NCBI GenBank assembly: GCA_036435485.1
Contig: CM071596.1
Span: 63,599,001-63,663,000 of the forward strand
Length of the DNA stretch: 64,000 bases
Direction of reading: 5' to 3'
DNA from: Saposhnikovia divaricata
Lineage: Eukaryota; Streptophyta; Magnoliopsida; Apiales; Apiaceae
The notes beneath the pieces are model-generated. The model was not told the DNA's origin and ran no database searches. It saw only the letters and a list, made by a program, of their open reading frames with translations. Made by a program: the position numbers and the translations under genes. Positions 34,662 to 45,937 of this stretch are shown one piece after another (the stretch's first letter is position 1; each line of letters begins with the position of its first letter).

Positions 34662-37600
34662 GTCAGCTAATAATGGGAAGAAATAAAGTAGTTGAGTTGA
34701 TGTAGGAGTTTGTTTAGAAGTTGATTGCTGAGATCCATGATTTTAGCAATTTGTTTTTGTATGGGCCTATATTAGGCTTAACGTTTGCTTTGCTTTTGAT
34801 AATAAGAGAATTATCGTTCCTCAATTATATACATACAGGTGTGTGTGAGTTAATACTAGTGCTTCATTTGGTATCAGAGCACAAGGTTGTTGTTCAAGCA
34901 TCACTGTCAGATCGTGTACGATGGAAGCCAACAAGTCTAAGAAGAGTTCTTTTGGCTTAAGCTTTCCTATGTTAACAAAGGTGAACTACACGACATGGGC
35001 ACTAAAAATGAAGGTGTTTATGCAGGCCCATGGAGTGTGGGAGGCCATAGAACCAAAAGATCCCAAGGCTGTGGTGGAAGACAAGACCGATAAGAGAGCT
35101 CTAGCTATCATATAGCAGGGAATCCCGGAAAAAGTGCTGTTGACCATCGCTGAGAAAACGACATCCAACGAGGCATGGGAGGCAGTCAAGATTATGAGTT
35201 TGGGTGCTGAGAAGGTGAAAAAAGCGAGAACTCAAACTTTGAAGGGGGAGTTTGAAGCCTTAAGCATGAAAGATACTGATCAGCTAGATGAGTTTTGCTT
35301 GAAACTGAATGGCCTGCTTACGAATATAAGAGCACTAGGGGAGAAAATGGAAGAAGCGTATGTAGTGAAAAAACTTCTCAGAGTCGTACCTTCAAAGTTT
35401 CTTCAAATTACATCCACCATTGAGCAATTTGGAGACTTAGAAGCAATGTCTGTAGAGGAGGTCATTAGCTCGCTGAAAGTTCATGAAGAGCGCTTAGGTG
35501 GGAGAACTGAAACGAGCCAAGGACAGCTTCTACTGACTGAGGAGGAGTGGAGAAGGAAGGAGAGCAATGAGGGGCCGGTCCTGTTAACTCGAGAAGAATG
35601 GTCAAAGAGGACCAATAGAGAAGAGACTCGAGTTAGTGGAGAAAACCGTGGGAGAGACGGGAGCCGTGGTGGACGGGACAGAAGCAAGGTGAGGTGTTTT
35701 AATTGCCAAGCATTTAGACATTTTGCGTTTGAATGTCGAAAATCTCGTAAAGAAAGGGACACGCAAAAGGAGTTGAACTTTTCTAAGTTCAAAAAAGATG
35801 AGCCATCTCTTCTTGTTGCTGAGGTCATGGGCGAAACAACGAATGTAATGTTGCTGAAGGAAGAAACAATGATCCCAAAATTGAAAGAGAAAGCTGAAGA
35901 TCAAAAGGAGACACAAGTCTGGTATTTAGATAACGGAGCATCCAATCATATGACAGGTTATCGAGGAAAGTTTAAAGAATTAGACGAGAGTATGAGTGGA
36001 CAGGTGATATTCGGGGACGGATTAACTGTAAGTATTAAAGGGAAAGGAGTCGTTTCATTCAGGTGCAAGAATTGTGAAGAAAAGCTTCTGAGGGATGTAT
36101 ATTATATCCCTGTGTTGTGTAGTAATATTATAAGTCTTGGACAATTGTCTGAAGATGGGAACAAGGTGATTCTTGACGGAGATTACTTGTGGGTGTACGA
36201 GGAACGTGGGAGATTGTTGATGAAAGTGAAAAGATCTGATAATCGGCTATACAAAATAAGTCTTGAAGAGACATGGCCTAAGTGTTTGATCACGAAGTCA
36301 GAAGAAAACACATGGCTATGGCATTCTTGAATGGGACATGTAAATTTCAAAGCATTAGAGCTGATGTCAAAGGAAGAAATGGCACGCGATATTCCAAGGT
36401 TGATACAACCATCGAGTAGGTGTGAAGGGTGTTTAATGTCGAAGCAGTCCAGGAATTCGTTCCCAGCACAAGCGAATTTCGAAGCAAAAAAGGTATTAGA
36501 ACTGGTACATGCAGATATTTGTGGACCCATTTCGCCAACAACACCTGGAGGTAATCGTTACTTTCTTCTATTTGTTGACGATTTTAACAGAAAAATGTGG
36601 ATTTATTGTTTGAAGGAAAAGGGTGAGGCATTGACTGTGTTTAAGAAATTCAAGGCGTTGGTCGAAAAGAAAACAGAGACAAGTATAAAAATGTTGAGGA
36701 CAGACCGTGAAGGGGAGTTCTGTTCAAAGGAATTTACAGTATTTTGTGAATACATGGGCGTTGGTATACAGTTTACAGCACCCTACACCCCACAACAAAA
36801 TGGGGTGGTAGAACGCAGAAATCGTACTGTGGCAGCCATGATTAGAAGTTTCTTGAAGGGGTCGAAAATGCCATCATATATGTGCGGGGAGGCAGCTCGT
36901 CACACGATATACATTCTGAACCGCTTACCAACTCGTACCTTGAATGGTAGAACCCCGTATGAGGCTTGGAACGGTAGAAAGCCAGACCTGACTCACATAC
37001 GAGTATTTGGGTGCACCGCACATGAAAATACCCATGGTGCGTGTAAAAAAGTTGGATGATCGCAACAAACAAGTTGTGTATCTTGGGAGAGAACCAGGAC
37101 AAGGGAGAAAGATTATATGATCCAAAGACAGGAACCGTTCACGTGAGCAGAGATGTTGTATTCCAAGAGAATAATTTCTAGCCGTGGGAACAAGAAGGAG
37201 GCAATGACATGGTGACACCTGAGTACTTTACCACTACTAATATTTTTGCACATACAGAAGACAACTTGGAGATGGAGAAAGATGTGCCAACACCTATACA
37301 GACTCCAAGAGCAGGTACATCAGAGTCATCTACACCCGAGTTAGACATAAGTGGATCTAAGTTTGTCTTAAGCGGATCTTCTGAGCTTAGCAGTGGACCA
37401 CATCGTTATAGAACGTTGGCTGAATTGTATAATGAGACAAAGGTGGTAAACTTGGATGATGAACTCATGTTATTGAAGGTTGATGAACCAGTGTGTTATG
37501 ATGAGGCAGCAAAAGAACGGGAATGGCAGAATTCTATGAAGTTGGAGGTGGAAGCAATTGAGAAAAACAACACATGGTCTCTTACAGATTTGCCATCCGG

Positions 37601-38157
37601 ACACAAAGTTGTTGGACTGAAATGGGTCTATAAACTCAAAAAGGATGCAGAAGGGAATGTGGTTAAACACAAGGCCCGCCTAGTTGCAAAAGGGTATGTC
37701 CAAAGGATGGGGATTGATTACGAAGAGGTGTTCGCTCCAGTAGCACGATTGGAAACCATACGTTTACTGTTGGCTCTCTCGGCAAGGGAAGAATGGGAAG
37801 TTCACCACCTTGACGTTAAGTCGGCGTTCTTGAATGGGGAATTACTCGAAGAGGTTTATGTTACACAACCGGAAGGATTTGTGAAGAAAGGTGAAGAACA
37901 TAAGGTATATAAACTGTCAAAAGCGCTCTATGGTTTGCGTCAGGCACCTAGAGCGTGGAATGCAAAATTGGACAAGTGCTTACGAGGTTTAGGATTTAAA
38001 AAATGCTTACACGAGCAAGCAGTGTACACAAGGTGTAAGCAAGGAAGTGTTCTAATAATCGGAGTTTATGTCGATGATTTGATAGTAGTGGGCTCAAGTG
38101 AGAGTGAAATCAAATATTTCAAGAAACAAATGAGTGATCAGTTTGAACCATTATAAT
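34662..38157 (+). mobile_element. Decayed Ty1/copia element, both ends missing
   Basis: A remnant of the 5' LTR (34662 to about 34865) ends ...GCTTCA before the initiator-tRNA-Met primer site TGGTATCAGAGC (about 34869-34880). Gag, integrase and part of RT follow. The LTR is cut on the left by the neighbouring LTR element, and the coding region stops abruptly in RT at 38157, so RNase H and the 3' LTR are missing. Confidence 0.88.
34921..38157 (+). pseudogene. copia Gag-Pol polyprotein, degenerate
   Basis: Gag starts at ATG 34921 (LTKVNYTTWALKMKVFMQ). The zinc knuckle CFNCQAFRHFAFEC is at about 35696-35737; all four ligands are kept but the usual Gly is replaced. Protease follows (WYLDNGASNHMTG, active DNGAS-type motif), then the integrase zinc region and core (VHADICGPI; PYTPQQNGVVERRNRT), then RT (LDVKSAFLNGELLEEVYVTQ; YVDD). 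Breaks: an in-frame TAG at 35113-35115, a TGA at 36328-36330 that looks like CGA deamination, frameshifts between about 37020 and 37110, and another TAG near 37180. RT ends at about 38156 without RNase H. Non-functional. Confidence 0.88.
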
Positions 38158-39250
38158 ATATAATGATTGAGTTATAACGCATATTTAGATCAATATATCA
38201 TAAAATCTAAAAAAATTGATTTTAGAATTCATATACATGCATGGGTCATTAAGGTTGGGGTGAAATCCCTAAATACCCACCTTTTCAAACTAAATAACCA
38301 GAATACCCATTCGCGCGCCGGTCCGACCAAAATACCCATCAGCTACGCATTTCCAACATGCGTAGCCTCTTATACGCATGTACAACATGCGTATACTTCA
38401 TATTTTTTTTAAAGAAGCAGGCCACGCATTGATATCATGCGTATAATTCATATTACTATTTTGGCAATACGCATGTCCATCATGCGTGTTTTTTTTATAT
38501 ATATAAAAATGAGATCACGCATTTATATAATGCGTACATTTCATTAGTTTTTTTTTTCAAAAATTAGTTCAAGCATGTCCAACTTGTGACTGCTTGTTTC
38601 ATACTCTACAATCTGCATGTGGTTGAAAAAAGGCTGGGCCTGCCGGGCTGTACGGTTCGCCATTTTTTTTAAAAAAAAATCATTTAAAATTTAATTATGA
38701 AAAAGTTCGTATACGTTTACTCGTCATTCTAAATATTTCAAAAACCTAAAATGAAAAAGTTGAACCCCAAAAGTTAATCGTTGAACCCCTAAGGAAATAC
38801 ATATACATTTTAAAATTTTAATTAAAAATTGAATATTTTAATGAATCCGGCGTCCTGATTTTTAAAAAATCGGGGGCTAGCCCCGATTTTTTAAAAATGA
38901 CGATAAATTAAACAATCTTAAACCCTAACGGTTTATTCGTCATTCTGAATATTTCTAAAACTCAAAATGAAAAATTTGAACCCCAAAAGTTAACCGTTGA
39001 ACCCCTAAGGAAATATAGTTAAATTTAAAAATTTTAATTAAAAAATTGAATATTTCTAAATCCCAAATGAAACCGTTGAACCCAAATATAAATTTTTTTA
39101 GGCCTAAAAAATGTTGAAGCCCTACGCACCCTCCTGACTGACACGTGCCCTGACCAACACATCATTTATTCTTCATATAAGAAGAATACGCATAGTGCAT
39201 ATGCGTTTATGGAAAACGCATGTCATGCATGCACATCATTTATTCTTCAT
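38158..39250. repeat. Palindrome-rich block with 19-bp dyads, locus B
   Basis: Six ACGCAT-N7-ATGCGT units: 38345-38363, 38374-38392, 38424-38442, 38469-38487, 38517-38535 and 39188-39206. All have exactly 7-nt cores and all cores differ. A palindrome with 18-bp arms and two copies of a segment of about 120 bp (about 38725-38840 and 38937-39058) lie between units 5 and 6. The right edge shows a 19-bp direct repeat (39158-39176 and 39232-39250) enclosing unit 6. The block separates two unrelated copia fragments. No protein frame is supported. Confidence 0.7.
38858..38898. repeat. Perfect palindrome with 18-bp arms
   Basis: ATTTTTAAAAAATCGGGG (38858-38875) is exactly complementary to CCCCGATTTTTTAAAAAT (38881-38898) around the centre GCTAG. 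It sits between the two diverged direct copies of the 120-bp segment. Confidence 0.85.
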
Positions 39251-40782
39251 TTAATAAGCATAATGTTTTTGGACCTATAGTCCAAACCCCTGAAGGGACT
39301 AAACCAGTAGGTTACAAATGGGTATTTGTAAGGAAAAGAAATGATAAAAATGAAGTTGTAAGATACAAAGCACGTTTGGTTGCTCAAGGTTTTTCACAAA
39401 GACCAGGCATTGATTATGAGGAAACTTATTCCCCTGTGATGGATGCTACAACTTTTCGTTATCTTATTAGCCTATCGGTCATTGAAAATTTAGAAATGCG
39501 ATTGATGGATGTCGTAACAACATATTTGTATGGTTCCCTTGAGAAAGATATATATATGAGGATCCCTGAAGGATTTCAAATGCCTGAAGCATTTAGATCA
39601 CATTCTCGCCATCTCTATTCGATTAAATTGCAAAGATCCATATATGGATTAAAACAGTCTGGTCGAATGTGGTATAAAAGATTAAGTGAATATTTATTAA
39701 GGGAACAATACAAGAATGACCCTATTTGTCCATGTGTTTTTATAAAGAAAACAAGATCTTCATTTGCTATAGTTGCTGTGTATGTTGATGACATAAATAT
39801 TATTGGAACTCCTGAAGAGCTTCAGAAAACAGTGGGTTATCTCAAAGCAGAGTTTGAAATGAAAGATCTTGGGAAAACGAAGATTTGCCTTGGGCTACAA
39901 ATAGAGCATCTACGAGATGGAGTTTTTGTACATCAGTCAGCATATACAGAGAAAGTCTTAAAACGTTTTTACATGGATAAATCACATCCATTTAGTTCTC
40001 CAATGGTTGTTCGATCACTAGATAAAGAGAAGGATATCTTTCGACCTAGAGAGAAAAATGAAGAAATTCTTGGTCCTGAAGTACCTTATCTTAGTGCTAT
40101 CGGTGCATTGATGTATCTTGCTAATAATACAAGACCCGATATAGCATTTTCAGTAAATTTATTAGCAAGACATAGTTCTGCTCCTACTCAAAGACATTGG
40201 TCTGGAGTAAAACATATTTTTCGGTATCTTCGAGGTACAACTGATATGGGCTTATTTTATTCTAACAAATCCAAAGCAGTTTTAACTGGATATGCAGATG
40301 CAGGTTATTTATCTGATCCAGACAAAGCTCGATCACAAACAGGCTATTTGTTTACTTATGGAGATACGGCCATCTCATGGCGCTCAGTGAAACAATCCTT
40401 GGCTGCTACTTCTTCTAATCATGCAGAAATTCTTGCAATTCATGAAGCTAGCCGAGAATGTGTCTGGTTAAGGTCAATAATCCAGCACATTCGGGAGTCA
40501 TGTGGCATGTATCATGATAGGACAGTCACAACAATAATGTTTGAAGATAATACTGCATGCATTCAACAATTAAAGGAAGGCTATATCAAGGGTGACAAAA
40601 CTAAGCACATATCACCAAAATTTTTCTTCACACATGATCTTCAAGAAAATGGAGAGATTGAAGTTCAACAGATTCGTTCAAGTGACAATCTTGCAGATCT
40701 ACTCACAAAGTCATTGCCGCCAACAACTTATGAAAAATTGGTACACAAGATCGGGATGCGTCGGCTCAGAGACCTCAAATAA
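39251..40782 (+). pseudogene. copia RT-RNase H fragment
   Basis: An open frame from the edge of the palindrome block to 40782; the open stretch itself begins earlier, at an unrelated ATG at 39220. RT motifs: GYKWVFVRKRNDKNE, YKARLVAQGF, LMDVVTTYLYGSLEKDIYM (the expected AYLNG reads TYLYG) and YVDDINIIG. RNase H: GYADAGYLSDPDKARSQTGY, HAEILAIHEASRE, EDNTACIQQL and a terminal LADLLTKSLP motif. No stops occur in the roughly 510 codons, so decay is slight, but truncation removes everything upstream of RT. Confidence 0.88.
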
Positions 40783-40899
40783 ATTTTTCAAAATCGATGT
40801 ACTCTTTTTCCTTTACTAGGATTTTTTTTCCCAAAGGGTTTTTTCCTAGAAAGGTTTTAACAAGGCACGATTATTGAAAATTGGACATCCAAGGGGGAG

Positions 40900-41119
40900 T
40901 GTTGTAATATGAATGTCCAAGTATTTTCTAGAAGAGGGTCTCTTGACTTTCTAGCTCCTATAACCTATGTCCCTTGGCCTTTTGATTCCTTGTAACTCAC
41001 TTATAGATAGCCTATATAAAGGCCACCAAATTCTTACTTGTATACTCAACTCTCTCAAATATAATACAATGTTCTCTTTCAAATATGTTTTATCTATAAT
41101 ATATTATGTATTTTTAACA
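40900..41119 (+). repeat. copia 3' LTR immediately upstream of carA
   Basis: Begins TGTTGTAATATGAATG directly after the polypurine tract and ends ...TTTTTAACA. It contains a TATATAAA box (41013-41020), so an LTR promoter would fire rightward, toward carA, whose leader exon lies within 200 bp. Confidence 0.85.
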
Positions 41120-41642
41120 ATAATTTTGATTTTTGAGTAACATATTTATTTAGGGTCACTAAAGTGAAATGGGCCTTTGGGCTGTGAATTAACGGGTCAT
41201 CAACAAACCCAGTTATTGAATTTAGAAAGTGGCCGACCACAACTTGATGGAGTTGAAGGGATTTTGACTTCTAGGTTTCACCTCCTCTTCGGCTCTTCCT
41301 CGCACCCAGCACTTCAGGTATATATTTTCTCAAGCATGTATACAAAAATTTGTATGTATATATTTTATGAACATGTTCTGCTTGTGTAAATGCCCCCACT
41401 ATATTTTTGCATTTCTTGATTTTTAACTCTACCTTTTGTTTTTATCATGTGCATTTCTTGATTTTTAACTCTACCTTTTGTTTTATCATGTGTGTCAATT
41501 AATTAAGGGGATTTTTATTAAGTTGCAGTGATATGTGTATGTAATCTCAATTCTAGTTAAGCTGTAGTTTTTGAACTTGATTGAACACTGTACATTGGTT
41601 TATTTTTTGTTGTTTTTGTGATATGGAATGGTAAGCAGAGCT
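41120..41642 (+). promoter_or_regulatory. carA promoter remnant, leader exon and leader intron
   Basis: About 50 bp after the LTR a GC-richer stretch (about 41165-41317) looks like a 5' UTR exon. It ends ACTTCAG before a GTATAT donor at 41318. The intron would run to the acceptor GTAAGCAG at 41638, four bases before the ATG. There is little room for a native promoter. The splice calls are inferred from consensus only. Confidence 0.55.
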
Positions 41643-44600
41643 ATGAATTACGCTATTGGAAGTTGCAATCCGTTGTCCGCAACTGGGTTTTGTCCGAACA
41701 CAGCTAGAGTCAGGTTATTCACACTCAATTGCTCTTCGGTTTCTGTTGCCACGAGTGGCGCCAGCGTTGGTACTCATTACATCTCTCTCGTATATTATGG
41801 ATACTTGTAAATGTTTGTGCTTATTGGTGGGTCTATCTTTTTCAGTATGTTGGTGGATTATTTACATTTAGAAGTGCAATTTGAAGCTATCGTTGTGATT
41901 GTACATTTGTTTAATGTATAAGCATTGCTATAATTTATTTATTTTTTATATTTAAGTTGTTTTTTTTGGTTTCTCTTTACCATTTCTAACTCTATGTATA
42001 CAATGTTATGTTCTGTCATCATCCTAGCATTGTTCTTCAAGTATTATTGAGATGTTATGTGTTGTAAGTGGGCATGGCATGATGGAAACTTCCTCAATTT
42101 ATAGCAGGTTTACCCGAGAAGCCATGGAAGGTAGCAGATGCTAGACTTGCTCTTGAAGATGGTTCCATTTGGAGAGCAAAATCTTTTGGTGCTTCTGGTA
42201 CCCAAGTTGGTGAAGTGGTTTTCAATACATCTTTGACAGGGTAAGATAATTAGTTTGGTCGATGAGCTGATTTTTACTTTATTTGGCATGTCAAAAGTAA
42301 ACCCCATAACATGAAAAAGATGTAAGCTAATATTGTTTTTGATCCAATCAATGAAACTCAAAAGACAATGTATTATCAAGTTCTAGGATATATATATATA
42401 TATATATTGTAAAATCACTTGGTTGATTATGTATGTTTTTATAATCTACTTTCGTGAGAGAGCTACATGCACATAAGGTCATATGTCTTAACATCTTTAC
42501 TTCCTCAAACATTTAAGGAACTAAATATGAAGTTAATGAATATAAAAGAGAGAAACCTTGTTCATGATGTAGGCACTAGACAGTACTAGTAGGTATATAG
42601 AATAAGAGGAGCCATTTCTATGACTCAGATGTTTCTCTGTCTATGGGAGATGTGGGGAAACTGTTTATGAAATATAAAACTTCTTTCTACATGCATGTAA
42701 ACTTTACTCTACTTGATGCATTCAAACCCTGGATTAAGTGTGTAAGTATGTTGAACTGTGATGCTTCAAGTCACAAATCATTTGACAATTCAAAAACATG
42801 TGGTAGTTGTATTAATGTGACCACATCCTATGTAGGTTTGATAATTACTGTAACCAAAGATGTACATTCTATATTTACATATACCAGGGTGCTTTTATTC
42901 GGCACATGGTGCATTGTTTATATATTTCTAGGAGGGATTCATTTCCTTAAGTTGCAGGTACCAGGAAATTCTTACAGATCCTAGTTATGCTGGCCAATTT
43001 GTGCTGATGACAAACCCACATATTGGAAATACTGGTGTCAATTTTGGTGAGTGCAGTTTCTCTTCGACTACCTTTCTTTTTATGCATAGAAATATGTGGT
43101 ATTAAAGAAGTATGCCTTTGACGACAGATGATGAAGAATCTCAACAGTGTTTTCTTGGTGGTTTGGTGATTCGAAGTTTAAGTATCAGGTAGCTACTTTC
43201 TATTATTACCAATGTTTATTTAAGCCTTCAAATTTTTTGATTGATATTTCCCCCCTTAATCATTTAACTTGGTTTATTAAAAATTTATATATGCTCTACA
43301 GTACCTCTAATTGGAGATGCACCGAAACACTAGGTGCTTATTTGGAAAAAAGAAACATCATGGGGATCTGTGAGTGTTATATATTATATTCACCTAGCTT
43401 CTTACTCAAGTATTTGTTTACAATACATCTACTAATTTTGTCTTGTAGAGATTATTTTATGGTAATTCTTTTCTGGTTTTCATTGTGCAACAGATGATGT
43501 TGATACTCGTGCAATCACACGTAGATTAAGACAAGATGGAAGCCTCGTCGGCGTGCTCAGCACAGAAGACTCCAAAACGGACGAGGAGCTTTTAGAAATG
43601 TCTCGTACATGGGATATCGTTGGTAGAATATCACAAGAAAACTTTTATATGTGTACATATGTATCTGTATATTAGTAGGTTCTAGTACTTACGTATTGTT
43701 ACAACTTTGCAGGTGTGGATTTGATAAGCGGCGTTACTTGCAAGGCCCCTTATGAATGGGTTGATAAGACTGATAAAGAGTGGGACTTCAATTCCAGTCA
43801 GAAAGAAAAAGAAATTTTCCATGTCAGCTTTATAATACGTTTGTACTAATTTACTAAAAATGCACTTGCATTTTTTTTCATGATCTCATTTGGCATCTAT
43901 TAATGGGTGAAGGTAATTGCATATGACTATGGTATCAAGCACAATATACTGAGGCGCTTGGCATCATATGGTTGTAAGATAACCGTCGTCCCTTCAACAT
44001 GGCCGGCATCTGAAACTCTAAAAATGAAACCTGATGGAGTTCTTTTCAGCAATGGCCCAGGTGATCCTTCTGCAGTTCCTTATGCAGTTGAGTCGGTCAA
44101 GGAAATAATTGGACAAGTTCCTGTTTTTGGGATTTGCATGGGTCATCAATTGCTAGGCCAAGCATTGGGTGGTAAGACCTATAAGATGAAGTTTGGCCAC
44201 CATGGTGGAAATCATCCAGTCCGTAACATTCGGACTGGACGCGTAGAGATAAGTGCCCAGGTGTGTTGAATGAAAAAAGCTTAACTTTTTAAGTTCTAGT
44301 TTCTTATTTGCAATTATTGTCTTGCCACCTAGGTCTCGATCCAAGTTTATATGCTTTCAGTTTTTTTTTTGTTGCTTGAAATCCATGTTGTTTTTCTTTT
44401 ACTTTGGTGTTAAGTAGGACCGAATGAACTTTTTTTAATCTCTATAAATGACATTATTTAAAATTTGAGGGTACACCACAGGGAACCCTAGGATACCTAT
44501 GTTCTTCCTACGGATATATTGATCTCTTAAAGGTTTAGTCATACTAAGTGACACACTTGTCTGACAGAACCACAACTATGCTGTTGACCCGGCATCACTT

Positions 44601-45417
44601 CCCAATGGCGTAGAAGTCACTCACTTAAATCTTAACGATGGGAGCTGTGCTGGTCTCGCCTATCCTCAGCAAAAACTCATGTCTCTTCAGTACCATCCTG
44701 AAGCATCTCCAGGACCTCATGATTCAGATCCTGGTAAGTATACACCTTTAGTTACACTCAATTCTCTGATCTAGGTGTTGCATATATTACATGAAATGAA
44801 TGACATTTAATCTATACGCCGTCCAAGTTGTAAAATTGATATTGCTGGCTTAGAGAGTTAAAGTGACTGACATTTAGAGTACTAATTCATTTGAGGATTA
44901 TATAAAATTTCTTTACGGGAGAAGCAAAGAAATTAATTTAGGAATACATAATAAATTTATTACTGAGTTCTCAAACATTAATTGCTGTTTTGACTTCCGG
45001 CTGTTTGAGATGTGTTCAAGCTGTGATTGTGTTTATTTGAGTGATATGTATGTGGATGCACACAAGTGTGATAGCACTGTGACCCTTTAGACACAGTTTC
45101 TTTCGGTTTAGCTTCTAATATAAATTGTAGCAGTTGTTTAAATAAAAGTGCTGTGAATAAATAGTGTAAATTAAATGTTAATATAGTAAACAAAATCAAA
45201 GGAATTTTTTTTTTTCTTGTGACGATTTGAAAACTGTTTTGTGTTTGAGTCATAGAGAAAAACCAATAAATCATAATAGCAGTTTTCGCACGCTAATATT
45301 GACAGTGCCACTTACGTACCAACATAAATTATAGCATTAATGCTGACGAAAGTTTTTCTGGTTTCAGTGTTTGAAGAGTTTGTGAAGCTGATGAAGCAAG
45401 AGAAACAAAATTTCTGA
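41643..45417 (+). CDS. CARA: Carbamoyl-phosphate synthase small chain, chloroplastic
   Basis: Ten coding exons: 41643-41769, 42108-42240, 42958-43046, 43128-43188, 43302-43369, 43494-43622, 43713-43822, 43913-44260, 44568-44733, 45368-45417. All introns are GT-AG; phases agree and give 1281 nt, 426 aa. The first roughly 45 residues are Ser/Ala-rich and look like a plastid transit peptide. The N-terminal domain starts ARLALEDGSIWRAKSFGASG. The class I glutamine amidotransferase domain starts at about residue 240 (VIAYDYGIKHNILRRL). The nucleophile is Cys314 in FGICMGHQLLG, with His398 and Glu400 in QYHPEA. The subunit hydrolyses glutamine and passes ammonia to CarB to make carbamoyl phosphate for arginine and pyrimidine synthesis. 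The exon 7 donor (GTCAGC) is weak and least certain. An alternative ATG at 41628 would lie in the leader intron. Confidence 0.93.
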
Positions 45418-45886
45418 ACTGGATTCTGCAATGAATTATTGGTCAATCCAAATTCAAAATTTTTCTGATGATGGTTAATTGGATGGTCCGAAGGATGGGT
45501 TATAATGATGAAAATGCAGAAGTTCATGAAGGATCTTAATACTATCCATCTGGTTATCTAGTATTCTAATGGTTATATATGACAGAACGATCAGTCACCT
45601 ACTGTTTTTGCAGTGTTATTATCAGAAAGATCAAAGTATGTTTGTTTAAAAGATTTGATGCAATGGTTTTGGCAGGATATTGTTACTTGTAGAACACCAA
45701 ATTGGTTCTGTAGCTGAGACTACTTGTAGAACACCAAATAGGTGTTGTATTGTATGTGTTAAGATTGGGAGCTCTTTTTTTAGCTACAAGAAGAAAATTA
45801 GGAATATGAAGAATATTTTCAGATTCCAAAGACATTCTTTAGACGGGAATGCATTTGAAAGAGTGCGTAAGCAAAATGTGGTAGAA
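45418..45886 (+). other. carA 3' flank
   Basis: Probably 3' UTR followed by intergenic sequence. It contains a short tandem duplication of ACTTGTAGAACACCAAAT (about 45683 and 45721). The LINE insertion begins 485 bp after the carA stop. I cannot place the carA poly(A) site. Confidence 0.5.
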
Positions 45887-45937
45887 TTTGGATTTGTATT
45901 TTTTTTTTTTTTTTTTTGCCAAGAAAGGGAAATTGCA

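Larger units (their letters stand above)
39251..41119 (+). mobile_element. 5'-truncated copia element with its 3' LTR
   Basis: Contains RT and RNase H, a polypurine tract (AAGGGGGAG, 40891-40899) and a 220-bp 3' LTR. Its RT differs clearly from that of the upstream copia fragment, so it is a separate family. Gag, protease, integrase and the 5' LTR are absent. Confidence 0.87.

Noticed and set aside
35481..37218. Minus-strand frames within the copia coding region
   Set aside because: They overlap gag, integrase and RT motifs on the plus strand and have no recognisable content.
38345..38535. CRISPR-like array of regularly repeated short palindromes
   Set aside because: Spacing between units is irregular, the constant part is only two 6-bp arms, the cores differ within the palindrome itself and the genome is a plant. 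No cas-like gene is present.
34662..41119. A single copia element split by the palindrome block
   Set aside because: Both halves contain overlapping RT segments with clearly different sequence, so they are two different families.
41628..41642. Earlier carA start codon at 41628
   Set aside because: It would lie in the inferred leader intron, before the GTAAGCAG acceptor. It cannot be excluded without transcript data and would add only five residues.
43708..43822. Alternative carA exon 7 donors
   Set aside because: The GTCAGC donor is weak, but it is the one that preserves frame into VIAYDYG. No stronger in-frame GT was found before the stop-rich intron sequence.
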